The notes: a model not told the origin generated them from the sequence alone. A stretch of 40,417 nucleotides of DNA from Accumulibacter sp. (GCF_016789985.1 NZ_JAEUOL010000295.1:1-40417); one strand, 5' to 3'; shown: positions 16,406 to 24,930, counted from the stretch's first letter. Translations and numbers: made by a program.

Positions 16406-17122
16406 ATGATCGATTCACCCAGACCAGACAGCATGGCGGCGCCCGGGCGTCGCCGATTCCGCGTACCGCGCGCCGCCGCCATCGCCGCGCTGAGCGGCGC
16501 GCTCCTGCTTTCCGGCCTGCCGCATGCGGCCAGCGCGGTACAGGTCAGCCTCGACACCTCGGCGCTGGCCGGAATGGCGGCGCGGCTCGAATTCGTCCTC
16601 TTCGACGGTGATTTCGCCGCCAACAATACGGTGACCATCGGGCCGATCGGCGGCGACGGCAGCACCGCTGCGCTCGAGTGCAGCTTCGGCTGCAGCGGGG
16701 GGCCGCCGTTCATCCTCGACGACGGTCCCGGCTTCGGCCAGTTCTATCAGGACCTGACGCTGGGCCAGCACCTTGGCTTCACCCTCGGCTTCAGCGGCAA
16801 TTTCTCGGGCAGCGGCACGCCGGACCGTCTGGTGCTCTCGCTGCTCGACGCGGCGACCAACTTCACGCTGGTCGACACCGATCTCGATTTCGCGACCGAC
16901 GCGCTGCCCTTCCAGGACGGGCTGCTGTTCGTCGATCTCGACGGCAGCGGCCGCATCCGGCCAGCGACCAGCTCGACACCGGAGCTGCCGGTCAGCATTC
17001 CCGAACCGGGTACGCTGACGCTCCTTGCACTCGGGCTGGCGCTGTCCGGCGGCCGATGCCGCCGCCGACCCGCCCCCGCCGTATCCGATGGCGGGCCAGC
17101 GGCGACCGCCAGCCGCTGCTGA
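16406..17122 (+). CDS. PEP-CTERM sorted extracellular protein
   Basis: 238 residues from ATG 16406, preceded by a strong GGAGGAGGGA ribosome site. There is a signal peptide: basic GRRRFRVPR, hydrophobic AAIAALSGALLLSGL, then HAASA before VQVSLDTSALAG. The mature part is Gly/Asp-rich and beta-like. Near the C-terminus lies the PEP-CTERM signal: IPEPGT, hydrophobic LTLLALGLALSGG, then CRRRP. Such proteins are processed by an exosortase and placed in the envelope or the extracellular matrix. The N-terminal motif (SLDTSALAG) fits a recognisable PEP-CTERM subfamily, possibly NF038129. Unusually, about 20 residues follow the Arg cluster. DUF4331 follows 42 bp later, so co-transcription is likely. 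Confidence 0.85.
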   Translation: MIDSPRPDSMAAPGRRRFRVPRAAAIAALSGALLLSGLPHAASAVQVSLDTSALAGMAARLEFVLFDGDFAANNTVTIGPIGGDGSTAALECSFGCSGGPPFILDDGPGFGQFYQDLTLGQHLGFTLGFSGNFSGSGTPDRLVLSLLDAATNFTLVDTDLDFATDALPFQDGLLFVDLDGSGRIRPATSSTPELPVSIPEPGTLTLLALGLALSGGRCRRRPAPAVSDGGPAATASRC

Positions 17123-17164
17123 ACCTCGCCCGCCATCGATCCAGACCACCACGGGAGAATGAAC

Positions 17165-18790
17165 ATGACATCCTTTGCTGCCTCAAGCCGTCGCCAATGC
17201 GCCGCCCTGCTCCTGGCCACGGCCTGCACCGCGCTGCCCGGAACCGGCGCGCTCGCCGCCAACCACCGCGAGGCGCCGCTCACCGCACTCGATCAGAAGG
17301 CCGACATCACCGACTGGTTCGCCTTCGTCAGCTATGACGACCCGAGCAAGGTCACCATGATCCTCAACGTCGACCCGCTGCTCGAAGCGGCCAACGGCCC
17401 GAACTACCATCCCTTCGATCCCGAGCTGCTCTACGAGATGAAGGTGGACAACAACTTCGACGGTGACGAGGATCTCAAGGTGATCTTCCGCTTCCAGACC
17501 GAGACCCGGCTGCCCGGCGTGTTCACCGGTTTCGTCGGGGCCGGCGGCGGCATCGACACGCCGGCCAATTCGCCGGCCCCGCTGCCGCCCGGCACGCCGC
17601 TCGTGCCGGCGGCGATCAGCGCGCTCGACGGGCCCGGTTCGCAAGGGCTGAGCCTGCGCCAGAGCTACACGGTGACCATCCAGAAGAAATCCGGCAGCCT
17701 CTGGCAGACGGTCTTCTCGAGCGGCAGCCAGAAACTCCATGCCGTGCCGGGCAATGTCGGGCCGCGCACCATGCCGGACTATCCGGCGCTCGCCCGGCAG
17801 GGCATCTACCAGCTCGGCGGCGGCATCAAGGTGTTCGCCGGCACCGTCGATGACCCCTTCTACATCGACCTCGGCGCCGCCTTCGATACGCTGAATTTCC
17901 GGGCCAGCGCCTTCGCCAGCGGCGTCCCGGCGGTATTGAGCAACGACCAGGACGCGGCAGACGACCGCAACTTCGCACCCGACGCGGTGGCCGGCTACAA
18001 CGTCAACGCGATCGCCATCGAACTTCCGATCACCCTGCTGACCAGCGACGGGCAGTTGCATGCGGCCAACGAGGCAAAAGCGGTGATCGGCACCTACGGC
18101 ACGACCTCCCGTCCGCGCATCAAGGCCCAGCCGACCACGCCGGGCGGCAAGCCGTCGCTGTCCACCAACTTCGTGCAGATTCAGCGCATGGGCAACCCGC
18201 TGATCAACGAGCTGCTGATCGGCACCGGCGACAAGGACAAGTTCAGCATGTCCGAGCCGAAGAACGACAGCCTGTTCGCCGGCTACCTGCTCGACCCGCT
18301 GCTCGCCCGCGTCATCAACGCCGCCTACGCCGGCGGCGTGGCCATCCCGCCGCCACCGCGTCTGGACCTGCTGCCGCTGGTCACCTACCGGGCGCCGATC
18401 TGCTCCGGCTGCACGGCTGCGCAGGCCGGTCCGGTGGCCGATCTGCTGCGCCTGAATACCGGCATCCCGCCGACCAGCGCGGCGAACCGCAAGCGGCTGG
18501 GCGTGCTGGCCGGTGACTTCGGCGGTTTTCCGAACGGCCGCCGGGTCTCCGACGACGTCACCGACATCGCCGCCCGGGTGGTGGTCGGCGTGCTCAACCC
18601 GGCCTTCAACGTCTTCCCGAACAACCGCATCGGCGACGGCGTGAATGGCAACGACCAGCCGTACCAGGAGACCTTCCCCTACGTCGCCTTCGCCAACAGC
18701 GGGCGCAACAGCCGGCACCAGAACCCGGCGACCAGCGGTTGCGCGGCGCCGACCTCGCCCTTCGCGCCGCGGGACTGCCCGACCGACTGA
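17165..18790 (+). CDS. DUF4331 family exported protein
   Basis: 541 residues. I chose ATG 17165 because GGGAGA (17153-17158) is well spaced from it and abuts the alternative ATG 17159. A signal peptide (ALLLATACTALPGTGALA) precedes the family hallmark ANHREAPLTALDQKADITDWFAF. Further family blocks are MILNVDPLLEAANGPNYHPFDPELLYEMKVDNNFDGDED, LGGGIKVFAGTVDDPFYIDLGAAF and NVNAIAIELPI. The function of DUF4331 is unknown. It commonly sits beside TPR and HupE/UreJ-like genes, as here. A DxNxDG-like acidic stretch (DNNFDGDED) could bind a cation. Predicted location is periplasmic or extracellular. Confidence 0.87.
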   Translation: MTSFAASSRRQCAALLLATACTALPGTGALAANHREAPLTALDQKADITDWFAFVSYDDPSKVTMILNVDPLLEAANGPNYHPFDPELLYEMKVDNNFDGDEDLKVIFRFQTETRLPGVFTGFVGAGGGIDTPANSPAPLPPGTPLVPAAISALDGPGSQGLSLRQSYTVTIQKKSGSLWQTVFSSGSQKLHAVPGNVGPRTMPDYPALARQGIYQLGGGIKVFAGTVDDPFYIDLGAAFDTLNFRASAFASGVPAVLSNDQDAADDRNFAPDAVAGYNVNAIAIELPITLLTSDGQLHAANEAKAVIGTYGTTSRPRIKAQPTTPGGKPSLSTNFVQIQRMGNPLINELLIGTGDKDKFSMSEPKNDSLFAGYLLDPLLARVINAAYAGGVAIPPPPRLDLLPLVTYRAPICSGCTAAQAGPVADLLRLNTGIPPTSAANRKRLGVLAGDFGGFPNGRRVSDDVTDIAARVVVGVLNPAFNVFPNNRIGDGVNGNDQPYQETFPYVAFANSGRNSRHQNPATSGCAAPTSPFAPRDCPTD

Positions 18791-18875
18791 GTGACGATCC
18801 CGCGCGCCAGCCGGAGACTGCTGCGCGCGGGCGCGCTCCGCCCCCTGCCCGCGTTTCCTGCCCGAGGAGGCCAGC

Positions 18876-20069
18876 ATGCTGCTGCCATCACCATTTTCCA
18901 GGCTGCGCCAGCGGCTCCTGCCGGCGGCCCTGCTGCTCGCCGCGGGCCTCGCTGCGTGCCCCGTCGCGGCGGCTCCCTACCTGCCGCAGTCCGCTGCCCA
19001 GGTGCTGGAGCGACTGCCGCTGGCACCGACCGACCCGACCGCACGCGAGCTGCGCGCCCTGCGTCAGGCGCTGGCGCAGCAGCCCGGACGACTCGATCTC
19101 GCCGTACACCTGGCGCGCCGCTACAGCGAACTCGGCCGGATCAGCGGTGATCCGCGTTTTGCCGGTTACGCCCAGGCCGCACTGGCCGGCTGGTGGGAGC
19201 AGAGCGACCCGCCAGCCGAGGTGCTGCTGCTGCGCGCCACCCTGCGCCAGCGCACGCACGACTTCGACGCCGCGCTGGCCGATCTGGCGGCGCTGCTCGG
19301 GCGCAACCCGCGCGACGGCCAGGCGCGATTGACGCGGGCGACCATCCTGCAGGTGCAGGGCGCTTACGCCGCCGCGGCCAGCGAGTGCGCCGCCCTGCGC
19401 CGGCTGGCGCCGGAGCTCGTCTGGGCCGCCTGCGCCTACGGCCTGGCCAGCGTGAACGGCCAGTTGCGCGAGAGCTACGCGGCGCTCGATCGGCTGCTCG
19501 CCCGGCAGAGCGAGGCGCGCCCTGCGGTGGAAGTCTGGGTGCGCTCGCTGCTCGCCGAGATGGCGGCCCGCGCCGGGCTGAACGATGCTGCCGAGGCGCA
19601 CTTCCGTGCCGGTCTGGCCATCGACCCGACCGATCACTACCTGTTGAATGCGTACGCCGACTGGCTGCTCGAGCAGCGGCGACCGTCCGAGGTGCTCGCG
19701 CTGCTGGCCGGCCAGCAGCGCACCGACGCCCTGCTGCTGCGCCACGCGCTGGCCCTGCAGCAGCTCGCCTCACCACAACTGGCCGCCAACCTCGAACAGT
19801 TGCGCGCCCGCTTTGCCGCCAGTCGCCTGCGCGGCGACCGGGTGCACCTGCGCGAGGAAGCGCGTTTCACGCTGCAACTGCTCGGTGATCGGCCGGCGGC
19901 GCTCGCCCTGGCGCGCGACAACTGGGCGGTGCAGAAGGAACTGCCCGACCTCCGGCTGCTGGTCGACAGCGCGCTCGCCGCGCGCGATGCCGCAACGCTC
20001 GCCGAAGCGCGCCAGTGGCTGCACAAGACGCGCACCGAAGACGTCGTGCTCGACCGCCTGCTGTCCTGA
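18876..20069 (+). CDS. Exported tetratricopeptide-repeat protein
   Basis: 397 residues from ATG 18876 with GAGGAGG upstream. The signal peptide (LLPAALLLAAGLAACPVAAA) contains a cysteine in a weak lipobox-like context. The rest is helical with TPR-like spacing: LDLAVHLARRYSELGRISGDPRFAGYAQAAL, DFDAALADLAALLGRNPRDGQARLTRATILQVQGAY and DAAEAHFRAGLAIDPTDHYLLNAYADWLL. It is probably a periplasmic scaffold for its neighbours. DUF4331 ends 85 bp upstream and the HupE-like gene starts 8 bp downstream. No enzymatic motif is seen. Confidence 0.83.
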   Translation: MLLPSPFSRLRQRLLPAALLLAAGLAACPVAAAPYLPQSAAQVLERLPLAPTDPTARELRALRQALAQQPGRLDLAVHLARRYSELGRISGDPRFAGYAQAALAGWWEQSDPPAEVLLLRATLRQRTHDFDAALADLAALLGRNPRDGQARLTRATILQVQGAYAAAASECAALRRLAPELVWAACAYGLASVNGQLRESYAALDRLLARQSEARPAVEVWVRSLLAEMAARAGLNDAAEAHFRAGLAIDPTDHYLLNAYADWLLEQRRPSEVLALLAGQQRTDALLLRHALALQQLASPQLAANLEQLRARFAASRLRGDRVHLREEARFTLQLLGDRPAALALARDNWAVQKELPDLRLLVDSALAARDAATLAEARQWLHKTRTEDVVLDRLLS

Positions 20070-20077
20070 GAGCCGCC

Positions 20078-20137
20078 ATGAACCTGTCCGCCATGAACCT
20101 GTCCGCCATGAACCTGTCCGCCATGAATCCATCCGCC
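20078..20137 (+). repeat. 15-bp repeat (x4) spanning the start codon of the HupE-like gene
   Basis: ATGAACCTGTCCGCC occurs three times in perfect tandem (20078, 20093, 20108), followed by a variant ATGAATCCATCCGCC (20123). Each unit begins with an in-frame ATG, giving MNLSA x3 plus MNPSA ahead of the signal peptide. Length change by one unit keeps the frame. Confidence 0.95.
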
Positions 20138-21295
20138 ATCGCCGACACGCCGCCCGGCCGCGGGCTGCGCCTCCTGCTCGCCCTGCTCGCCCTCCTGCTG
20201 GTCGCGCCGGCCGCGCTGGCACACAAGCCGAGCGACAGCTATCTGAGTCTGCAGACCAGCGGCCAGCAGATCACCGGCCAGTGGGACATCGCGCTGCGCG
20301 ACCTCGATTACGCCATCGGGATCGACGACGACCAGGACGGCGCCATCACCTGGGGCGAGCTGCGCGCCCACCATGCCGACCTCGCCGCCTACGCGCTGGC
20401 CCGCCTGCAACTGTCGAGTGACGGACAGCCCTGCCCGACGCGCGTCGTCGAACATCTGGTCGACGATCATAGCGATGGCGCTTACGCCGTGCTGCGCCTG
20501 GCGGCGACTTGCCCGGCCGGCGCCGCCGTGCTGCCCGGCCTGAACGTCGACTACCGCCTGTTCTTCGACCTCGACGCACAGCACCGCGGTCTGCTGCGTA
20601 TCGAGCACGACGGCACGACACGCAGCGTCATCTTCAGCGCCGATGCGCCGCGGCAGCACCTCGAACTGGTCGCAACGGGCGCCCTGCGCCAGTTCCTCGA
20701 CTACACGGCGCACGGCGTCTGGCACATCTGGATCGGCTTCGATCATCTGCTCTTCCTCATCTCGCTGCTGCTGCCTGCCGTGCTGCTGCGCGTCGACCGG
20801 GCGTGGACCGGCGCGGCACGCTTCCGCGACGCCCTCTGGGATGTCTGCAAGGTGGTCACCGCGTTCACCGTCGCCCATTCGATCACCCTCTCGCTGGCCG
20901 CGCTCGAGGTGATCGACCTGCCCTCGCGCTGGGTCGAATCGGCGATTGCCGCCTCGGTCATCCTGGCCGCCCTGAACAACCTGCTGGTCGTCGCCGGCCC
21001 TGGCCGCTGGCTGTTCGCCTTCGCCTTCGGGCTGATTCACGGCTTCGGCTTCGCCAGCGTGCTGAGCGACCTCGGGCTGCCGCACGACTCGCTGCTGCTC
21101 GCCCTGGTCGCCTTCAACCTCGGCGTCGAACTCGGCCAACTGGCGGTGGTTGCCGTTTTCCTGCCGCTCGCCTGGAGCCTGCGCGACCAGTGGATCTACC
21201 GCCGCGGCCTGCTCGCCGGCGGTTCCCTGCTGGTCATCGCGATCGCCAGCGTCTGGCTGGTCGAGCGCGTCTTCGATCTCAAGCTGCTGGCCTGA
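20078..21295 (+). CDS. HupE/UreJ-2-like membrane protein with periplasmic EF-hand domain
   Basis: 405 residues from the first of four repeated in-frame ATGs. After the repeat comes a signal peptide (LLLALLALLLVAPAALA) and a soluble domain starting HKPSDSYLSLQ. That domain holds a textbook EF-hand loop, DDDQDGAITWGE (residues 83-94). The C-terminal half has about six membrane helices with the HupE/UreJ family motifs GVWHIWIGFDHLLFLI, AHSITLSLA, GLIHGFGFASVL and FNLGVELGQL. Relatives are suspected nickel/cobalt or other metal transporters; the conserved His/Asp residues in membrane segments fit this, but the substrate is unknown. It starts 8 bp after the TPR gene and ends the envelope cluster. 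Confidence 0.85.
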   Translation: MNLSAMNLSAMNLSAMNPSAIADTPPGRGLRLLLALLALLLVAPAALAHKPSDSYLSLQTSGQQITGQWDIALRDLDYAIGIDDDQDGAITWGELRAHHADLAAYALARLQLSSDGQPCPTRVVEHLVDDHSDGAYAVLRLAATCPAGAAVLPGLNVDYRLFFDLDAQHRGLLRIEHDGTTRSVIFSADAPRQHLELVATGALRQFLDYTAHGVWHIWIGFDHLLFLISLLLPAVLLRVDRAWTGAARFRDALWDVCKVVTAFTVAHSITLSLAALEVIDLPSRWVESAIAASVILAALNNLLVVAGPGRWLFAFAFGLIHGFGFASVLSDLGLPHDSLLLALVAFNLGVELGQLAVVAVFLPLAWSLRDQWIYRRGLLAGGSLLVIAIASVWLVERVFDLKLLA

Positions 21296-21582
21296 GAAGT
21301 CGTGCAGAAATCGTCGCGAGCAGGTCGAAATGCCAGGCGCGAGCGAGTGAGTTCATTCACGACCTCCGAGCGCGAGACCATCACCCCGGAGCTGGTACGC
21401 GACCTTCATCGGCGCATCGAAGGTCCTGCCGCGCGACCGGTATCCCGACGAGGGTCCACACGGGCCACCGCATTTCTTCGAACTCGCCGGAAGCGCCCTC
21501 GTTTGCATTGCCATCGCCCATGACATCGTCTCGATGGCCAGGCCACGGGAAGCGATTGACGACTTTCAAAAAAGCAGCAGGG
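21296..21582 (+). other. Intergenic stretch with a possible coding remnant
   Basis: No complete gene. One plus-strand frame reads protein-like (SWYATFIGASKVLPRDRYP, then GPPHFFELAGSALVCIAIAHD and ARPREAIDDFQ) but has no credible start or family match that I recognise. It runs into the vapB operator. It may be the end of a gene truncated when the vapBC module arrived. Confidence 0.3.
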
Positions 21583-21628
21583 TTCGTGATTGCGAATATA
21601 TACTGATGGATATATTCGCAATCACGAA
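21583..21628 (+). promoter_or_regulatory. Perfect 19-bp inverted repeat, probable VapBC operator
   Basis: TTCGTGATTGCGAATATAT (21583-21601) and its exact reverse complement (21610-21628) flank the 8-bp spacer ACTGATGG. The element ends 11 bp before the vapB ATG and contains AT-rich -10-like sequences (TATACT 21599-21604; TATATT 21611-21616). This is the expected position for a VapBC complex to repress its own operon. Confidence 0.75.
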
Positions 21629-21639
21629 AGGGGCAGGCC

Positions 21640-21933
21640 ATGATCGAGACACGCGTTGCCAAGCTGTTCAGGAACGGTGCCAGTCAGGCCGTTCGACTTC
21701 CTGCCGAATTTCGCTTCGAAGGTGACGAGATCTATGTCACACGTGACGATGCGACCGGTGACGTGGTTCTGTCGACCCGGCCCGGGAGCAAAGTCTGGAG
21801 GTCGTTCTTCGAATTGTTACACGACATCGAAGTACCAGCCGGTTTCATGGCCGAACGCCCGCTGAATGTCTTGCCGCAAGAGGGTGGCGTCTTTGATGAA
21901 GCCCTCGCCACCAACGACGACGGCAGCCGCTGA
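21640..21933 (+). CDS. vapB: VapB antitoxin, AbrB/SpoVT swapped-hairpin type
   Basis: 97 residues from ATG 21640. The N-terminal DNA-binding hairpin is clear: RVAKLFRNGASQAVRLPAEFRFEGDEIYVTRD. The C-terminal part (VWRSFFELLHDIEVPAGFM and onward) is the usual toxin-binding region. It should neutralise the downstream VapC and repress the operon at the inverted repeat just upstream. VapC starts 2 bp after the stop. Confidence 0.9.
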   Translation: MIETRVAKLFRNGASQAVRLPAEFRFEGDEIYVTRDDATGDVVLSTRPGSKVWRSFFELLHDIEVPAGFMAERPLNVLPQEGGVFDEALATNDDGSR

Positions 21934-21935
21934 GG

Positions 21936-22346
21936 GTGCTGGACGTGCTGTACATGCTGGATACCGACACGGCAAGTTACCTCATCAAGGGCAAGTCACC
22001 CACGATTGAAAGCCGCTTGGCGGCTCTGATGCCTTCAGCGGTCTGCATTTCCGTGATGACGCGCGCCGAACTGCAATACGGCTTGCAGCGCTTGCCGGCC
22101 GATCACCGTCTTCATCTCGCCGTCCGGCAGTTCCTGAAGATCGTCCGTGTCTTGCCATGGGACGCCGAGGCGGCGGACTGGTACGCCGGCATCCGCCATC
22201 AGCTCGTCGGCACGGGGCAGCCGATCGGCGAACTGGACATGATGATTGCCGCCCACTCACTCTCCGCCGGTGCGCTACTGGTGACCAACAACAGCCGCCA
22301 TTACGAGCGGATCAACGCGCCGCTGATGCTGGAAAACTGGGCGTAG
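21936..22346 (+). CDS. vapC: VapC toxin, PIN-domain ribonuclease
   Basis: 136 residues if GTG 21936 is used; GTG 21945 (giving MLYMLDTD) or ATG 21954 are equally reasonable and closer to the family norm. PIN acidic residues lie in MLDTDTASYLIKG, MTRAELQYGLQ and IGELDMMIAAHSL, with the VTNNSRHYERI ending. A complete, ordinary VapBC pair. It differs from the vapC in the restriction operon (LDTDTASYL versus LDTNICIFL), so the two are separate acquisitions. Confidence 0.9.
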   Translation: MLDVLYMLDTDTASYLIKGKSPTIESRLAALMPSAVCISVMTRAELQYGLQRLPADHRLHLAVRQFLKIVRVLPWDAEAADWYAGIRHQLVGTGQPIGELDMMIAAHSLSAGALLVTNNSRHYERINAPLMLENWA

Positions 22347-22515
22347 CCGCCCGCTGACCGCTCTGCTGGAGACGCACCAGCAGGCGGCGCGCAGCGAGCG
22401 ATAGTGTGCGCAGGAATCCAGTCCGGCTCGTTCCTCGCGGTGCAGCAGGTCAGCGTCGCGACGGCGCAGACGCGCCAGCCTCCCCGCGCGGTGGGCCGGC
22501 CAGTGGTCGCCCGGG

Positions 22516-24930
22516 TCAGCCACCGCCGGCGGCCCAGAACGCCTGGACATCGGCAAGGATGGCGCTCGACACGGCCTCCTGCGGCCCGCTGGCAAACCAG
22601 TCGGCGGGGAAGCAGGCGGCGTAGTCCGGCGCGAGAAAGCGGCCGTCGAGGAAGACCAGCAGACCCCGCTCGTCGGCGCCGCGGATGACGCGGCCGGCCG
22701 CCTGCACGGCGCGCGCCATCGCCGGAAAGGTGTAGGCATAAGCCTCGCCGGAAACGCCCAGCGCATCGAAGTGGGCCCGCGCCAGTTGACGTTCGAGGTC
22801 GCAGGGCGGCAGCGGCGGACCGACGACGACGCAGCCGATCAGCGCCTCGCCGGGCAGGTCGATGCCTTCGGCCAGCGAGCCGCCCAACACTGCCAGGACG
22901 ACGACGCCACGCTCGCCACGCAGGCGCTGCAGGATCGCCTCGATCTCCCCGGCCGCTGCCCGCCGCGGCTGACAGAGCAGGATGAAGCCGGGCAGATGCA
23001 GTTGTCCTGCCACCGCCTCGAGAAACTCGAAGCTGGGAAAGAAGATCAGGTAGTTGCCCTGCCGCAAGGGCAGGACGCGCTGCAGGAAATCGGCAATGCG
23101 CGGCACCTGCGCCGCGCGCCGACGGTAGCGGGTGGAAATCTGCGGCACCACCAGAACGCGCCGGTGGGCGGCCGGAAACGGTGACGCCAGCTCGAACGTC
23201 GCCGCTTCCGGCTCGCCCAGTCCGGCGAGCCGGGCATAGAAGACGAAGGGCTTGAGGGTCGCCGAGAAGAGCAGCGCGCCACCCAGTTCCGCCAGCCGCG
23301 CGCGCAGATGGGTGGACGCGTCGAGGCAGGTGATCTGCAGGCGGTCCGGCGGAACCCAGGTCAGACGGTGCGTCGGCCCCAGCGTGCGCAGGACCGTGCA
23401 GAACGCGCTCCACTGCCGATGGAGCTGCAGCAGCGGATGGTTGGCGCCGAGCGCAGCGCCCTCCGCCACCATCTGTGGCAGCAGACGGGCCAGACGCAGC
23501 TCCTCGTCGAGGAAGGCGGCGACGTCCACCGTCACCTCGCGATGCGGACCGTCCAGCGCATCGAGCAACCCCAGACAGCGCCTGAGACGAGCCTGCAGGC
23601 GACGACCCGGCGGCACGCCGCCGGCGCGCCGCCGACTCTGGCCGAGTTCCTTCAGCCAGCGCCGGTCGAGCGCCGGGCTGAACCAGTCCGCCGAGCGCGC
23701 CGGCAGATTGTGCGCCTCGTCGACCAGCAGCAGCACCCGGCCGGCTGCTTCGTCGCCGGCGAAGAAACGGTGCAGGCTGGCCTTCGGCGAGAGGGCGTAA
23801 TTGTAGTCACCGATCAGCACATCCGCCGCGCGCGCCGCGTCGAGCGCCAGCTCGAAGGGACAGAGCTGATGGCGGTCGGCCACCTCGGCCACCGCCGCGC
23901 GGTCGGCGCAACCGAGCGCGACCAGTTCGGCGACGGCGCCGGAGGCGTACAGGCGGTCATAATAGCCGCGCGCCCGCGAACAGGCGTCCGGCGTGCATGT
24001 GATCTCCTCCTGCGGGCAGACCTTTTCCCTGGCGCACAGCGTCAGCGAGACCACCGGCTGCCCGGCCGCCCGCAGGCGGCGGACATAAGCCTCGGCGACG
24101 GCATGCTGGCTGTTGCGCGGCGTCGCATAAAACACCCGACCGTTGTCGCGCAGCGCCTGTGTCAGGGCCGGATGCAGCAGCGCCGCGGTCTTCCCCAGCC
24201 CGGTCGGCGCCTGCACCAGCAGCCGCTGGCCGCTGGCCAGCGCCGCGGCGGCCCGCTCGATCAGGGCTTCCTGACCGGGCCGCCGCGCGGCAAAGGGGAA
24301 AGCCAGGCGTTTGCCGATCTCCCGCCGCTCGACCGCCCGCGCCCTGTCCCGGAGGTGCTGCTGCCAATGAGCCTCGATCCGGGCCTCGACGAAGACGTCG
24401 AATTGCTCCGGAACGAAGGGCACGTCGAGCAGCGTCTCGCCGCCGTCGAGCAAGGACACCACGCGCAGTCGACAGACCAGAACCCCGCCGCCGAGCCGGT
24501 GCTGCATCCAGGCATACATGCGCAATTGCTGCGCGAAGACGTGCGCCGGGTCGAGCGCCAGTCGGCGCAGCAGGGCGGCGGGTTGCAGCGAGCACTTGAT
24601 CTCCTCGACGACGCCCGGCAGCAGCACATCCAGTCGCCCGCGCACGAGCAGGGTGAAGCCCGGACGTTCGAGCGTCAGCGACAGCGGCACCTCGGCCAGC
24701 AAGGCCGGATGCTCCCGGGCCAGGCGCTTCTGGATGCGGGCGTGCCAGCGCGCCCCCTCGCGCAGCGCATGGTCATCGAGTCCGCTGGCCAAGGAGGCAT
24801 CGAGACTGCCGGTCGGCTGCAGGGGCGCCACGAAATCGGTCACCGCCAGGGCCACGACGGTCGTCGCTGCCGGCTCGCGCCCGCCCGGCCCGATCGGATC
24901 GGCACGACCGCCCGCCGCCGCAGTGGTCAC
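22516..24930 (-). CDS. XPD/DinG-like DNA helicase with N-terminal PD-(D/E)xK nuclease
   Basis: 804 residues from GTG 24930, overlapping the epmB stop (TGA 24929-24927); the longer open frame is epmB shadow. The N-terminus (about 60-145) has a RecB/Cas4-like nuclease pattern: His64, LLVRGRLDVLL (Asp101), VVEEIKCS (Glu110, Lys112) and QQLRMYAW. The SF2 helicase follows with Walker A QAPTGLGKTAALL (240-252). Four cysteines (299, 305, 312, 317) in CAREKVCPQEEITCTPDAC suggest a 4Fe-4S cluster. The DEAH box is VDEAHNLP (403-410), and the C-terminal motifs are GGSLAEGIDLPGE and QAAGRVIRGADERG. It is probably a 5'-3' DNA repair helicase. The canonical DinG lacks such a nuclease domain, so I give no symbol. 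Confidence 0.87.
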   Translation of the reverse strand: MTTAAAGGRADPIGPGGREPAATTVVALAVTDFVAPLQPTGSLDASLASGLDDHALREGARWHARIQKRLAREHPALLAEVPLSLTLERPGFTLLVRGRLDVLLPGVVEEIKCSLQPAALLRRLALDPAHVFAQQLRMYAWMQHRLGGGVLVCRLRVVSLLDGGETLLDVPFVPEQFDVFVEARIEAHWQQHLRDRARAVERREIGKRLAFPFAARRPGQEALIERAAAALASGQRLLVQAPTGLGKTAALLHPALTQALRDNGRVFYATPRNSQHAVAEAYVRRLRAAGQPVVSLTLCAREKVCPQEEITCTPDACSRARGYYDRLYASGAVAELVALGCADRAAVAEVADRHQLCPFELALDAARAADVLIGDYNYALSPKASLHRFFAGDEAAGRVLLLVDEAHNLPARSADWFSPALDRRWLKELGQSRRRAGGVPPGRRLQARLRRCLGLLDALDGPHREVTVDVAAFLDEELRLARLLPQMVAEGAALGANHPLLQLHRQWSAFCTVLRTLGPTHRLTWVPPDRLQITCLDASTHLRARLAELGGALLFSATLKPFVFYARLAGLGEPEAATFELASPFPAAHRRVLVVPQISTRYRRRAAQVPRIADFLQRVLPLRQGNYLIFFPSFEFLEAVAGQLHLPGFILLCQPRRAAAGEIEAILQRLRGERGVVVLAVLGGSLAEGIDLPGEALIGCVVVGPPLPPCDLERQLARAHFDALGVSGEAYAYTFPAMARAVQAAGRVIRGADERGLLVFLDGRFLAPDYAACFPADWFASGPQEAVSSAILADVQAFWAAGGG

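Noticed and set aside
15683-16409. Repeat proteins in several frames through the 127-bp array
   Set aside because: Frames are open on both strands because the repeat lacks stops; unit length is not a multiple of 3 and no ribosome site supports any of them.
15724-16713. N-terminal extension of Res to residue 1386
   Set aside because: It would run through the repeats and into the PEP-CTERM gene; homology starts at the ATG at 15723.
19637-21139. 500-codon open frame on the minus strand
   Set aside because: Antisense to the TPR and HupE-like genes; no start signal or motif.
22363-22383. Terminator after vapC
   Set aside because: CTGCTGG/CCAGCAG forms a 7-bp stem but is followed by GC-rich sequence, not a T-run.
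22516-24930. Naming the helicase dinG
   Set aside because: The N-terminal PD-(D/E)xK domain and context differ from canonical DinG.
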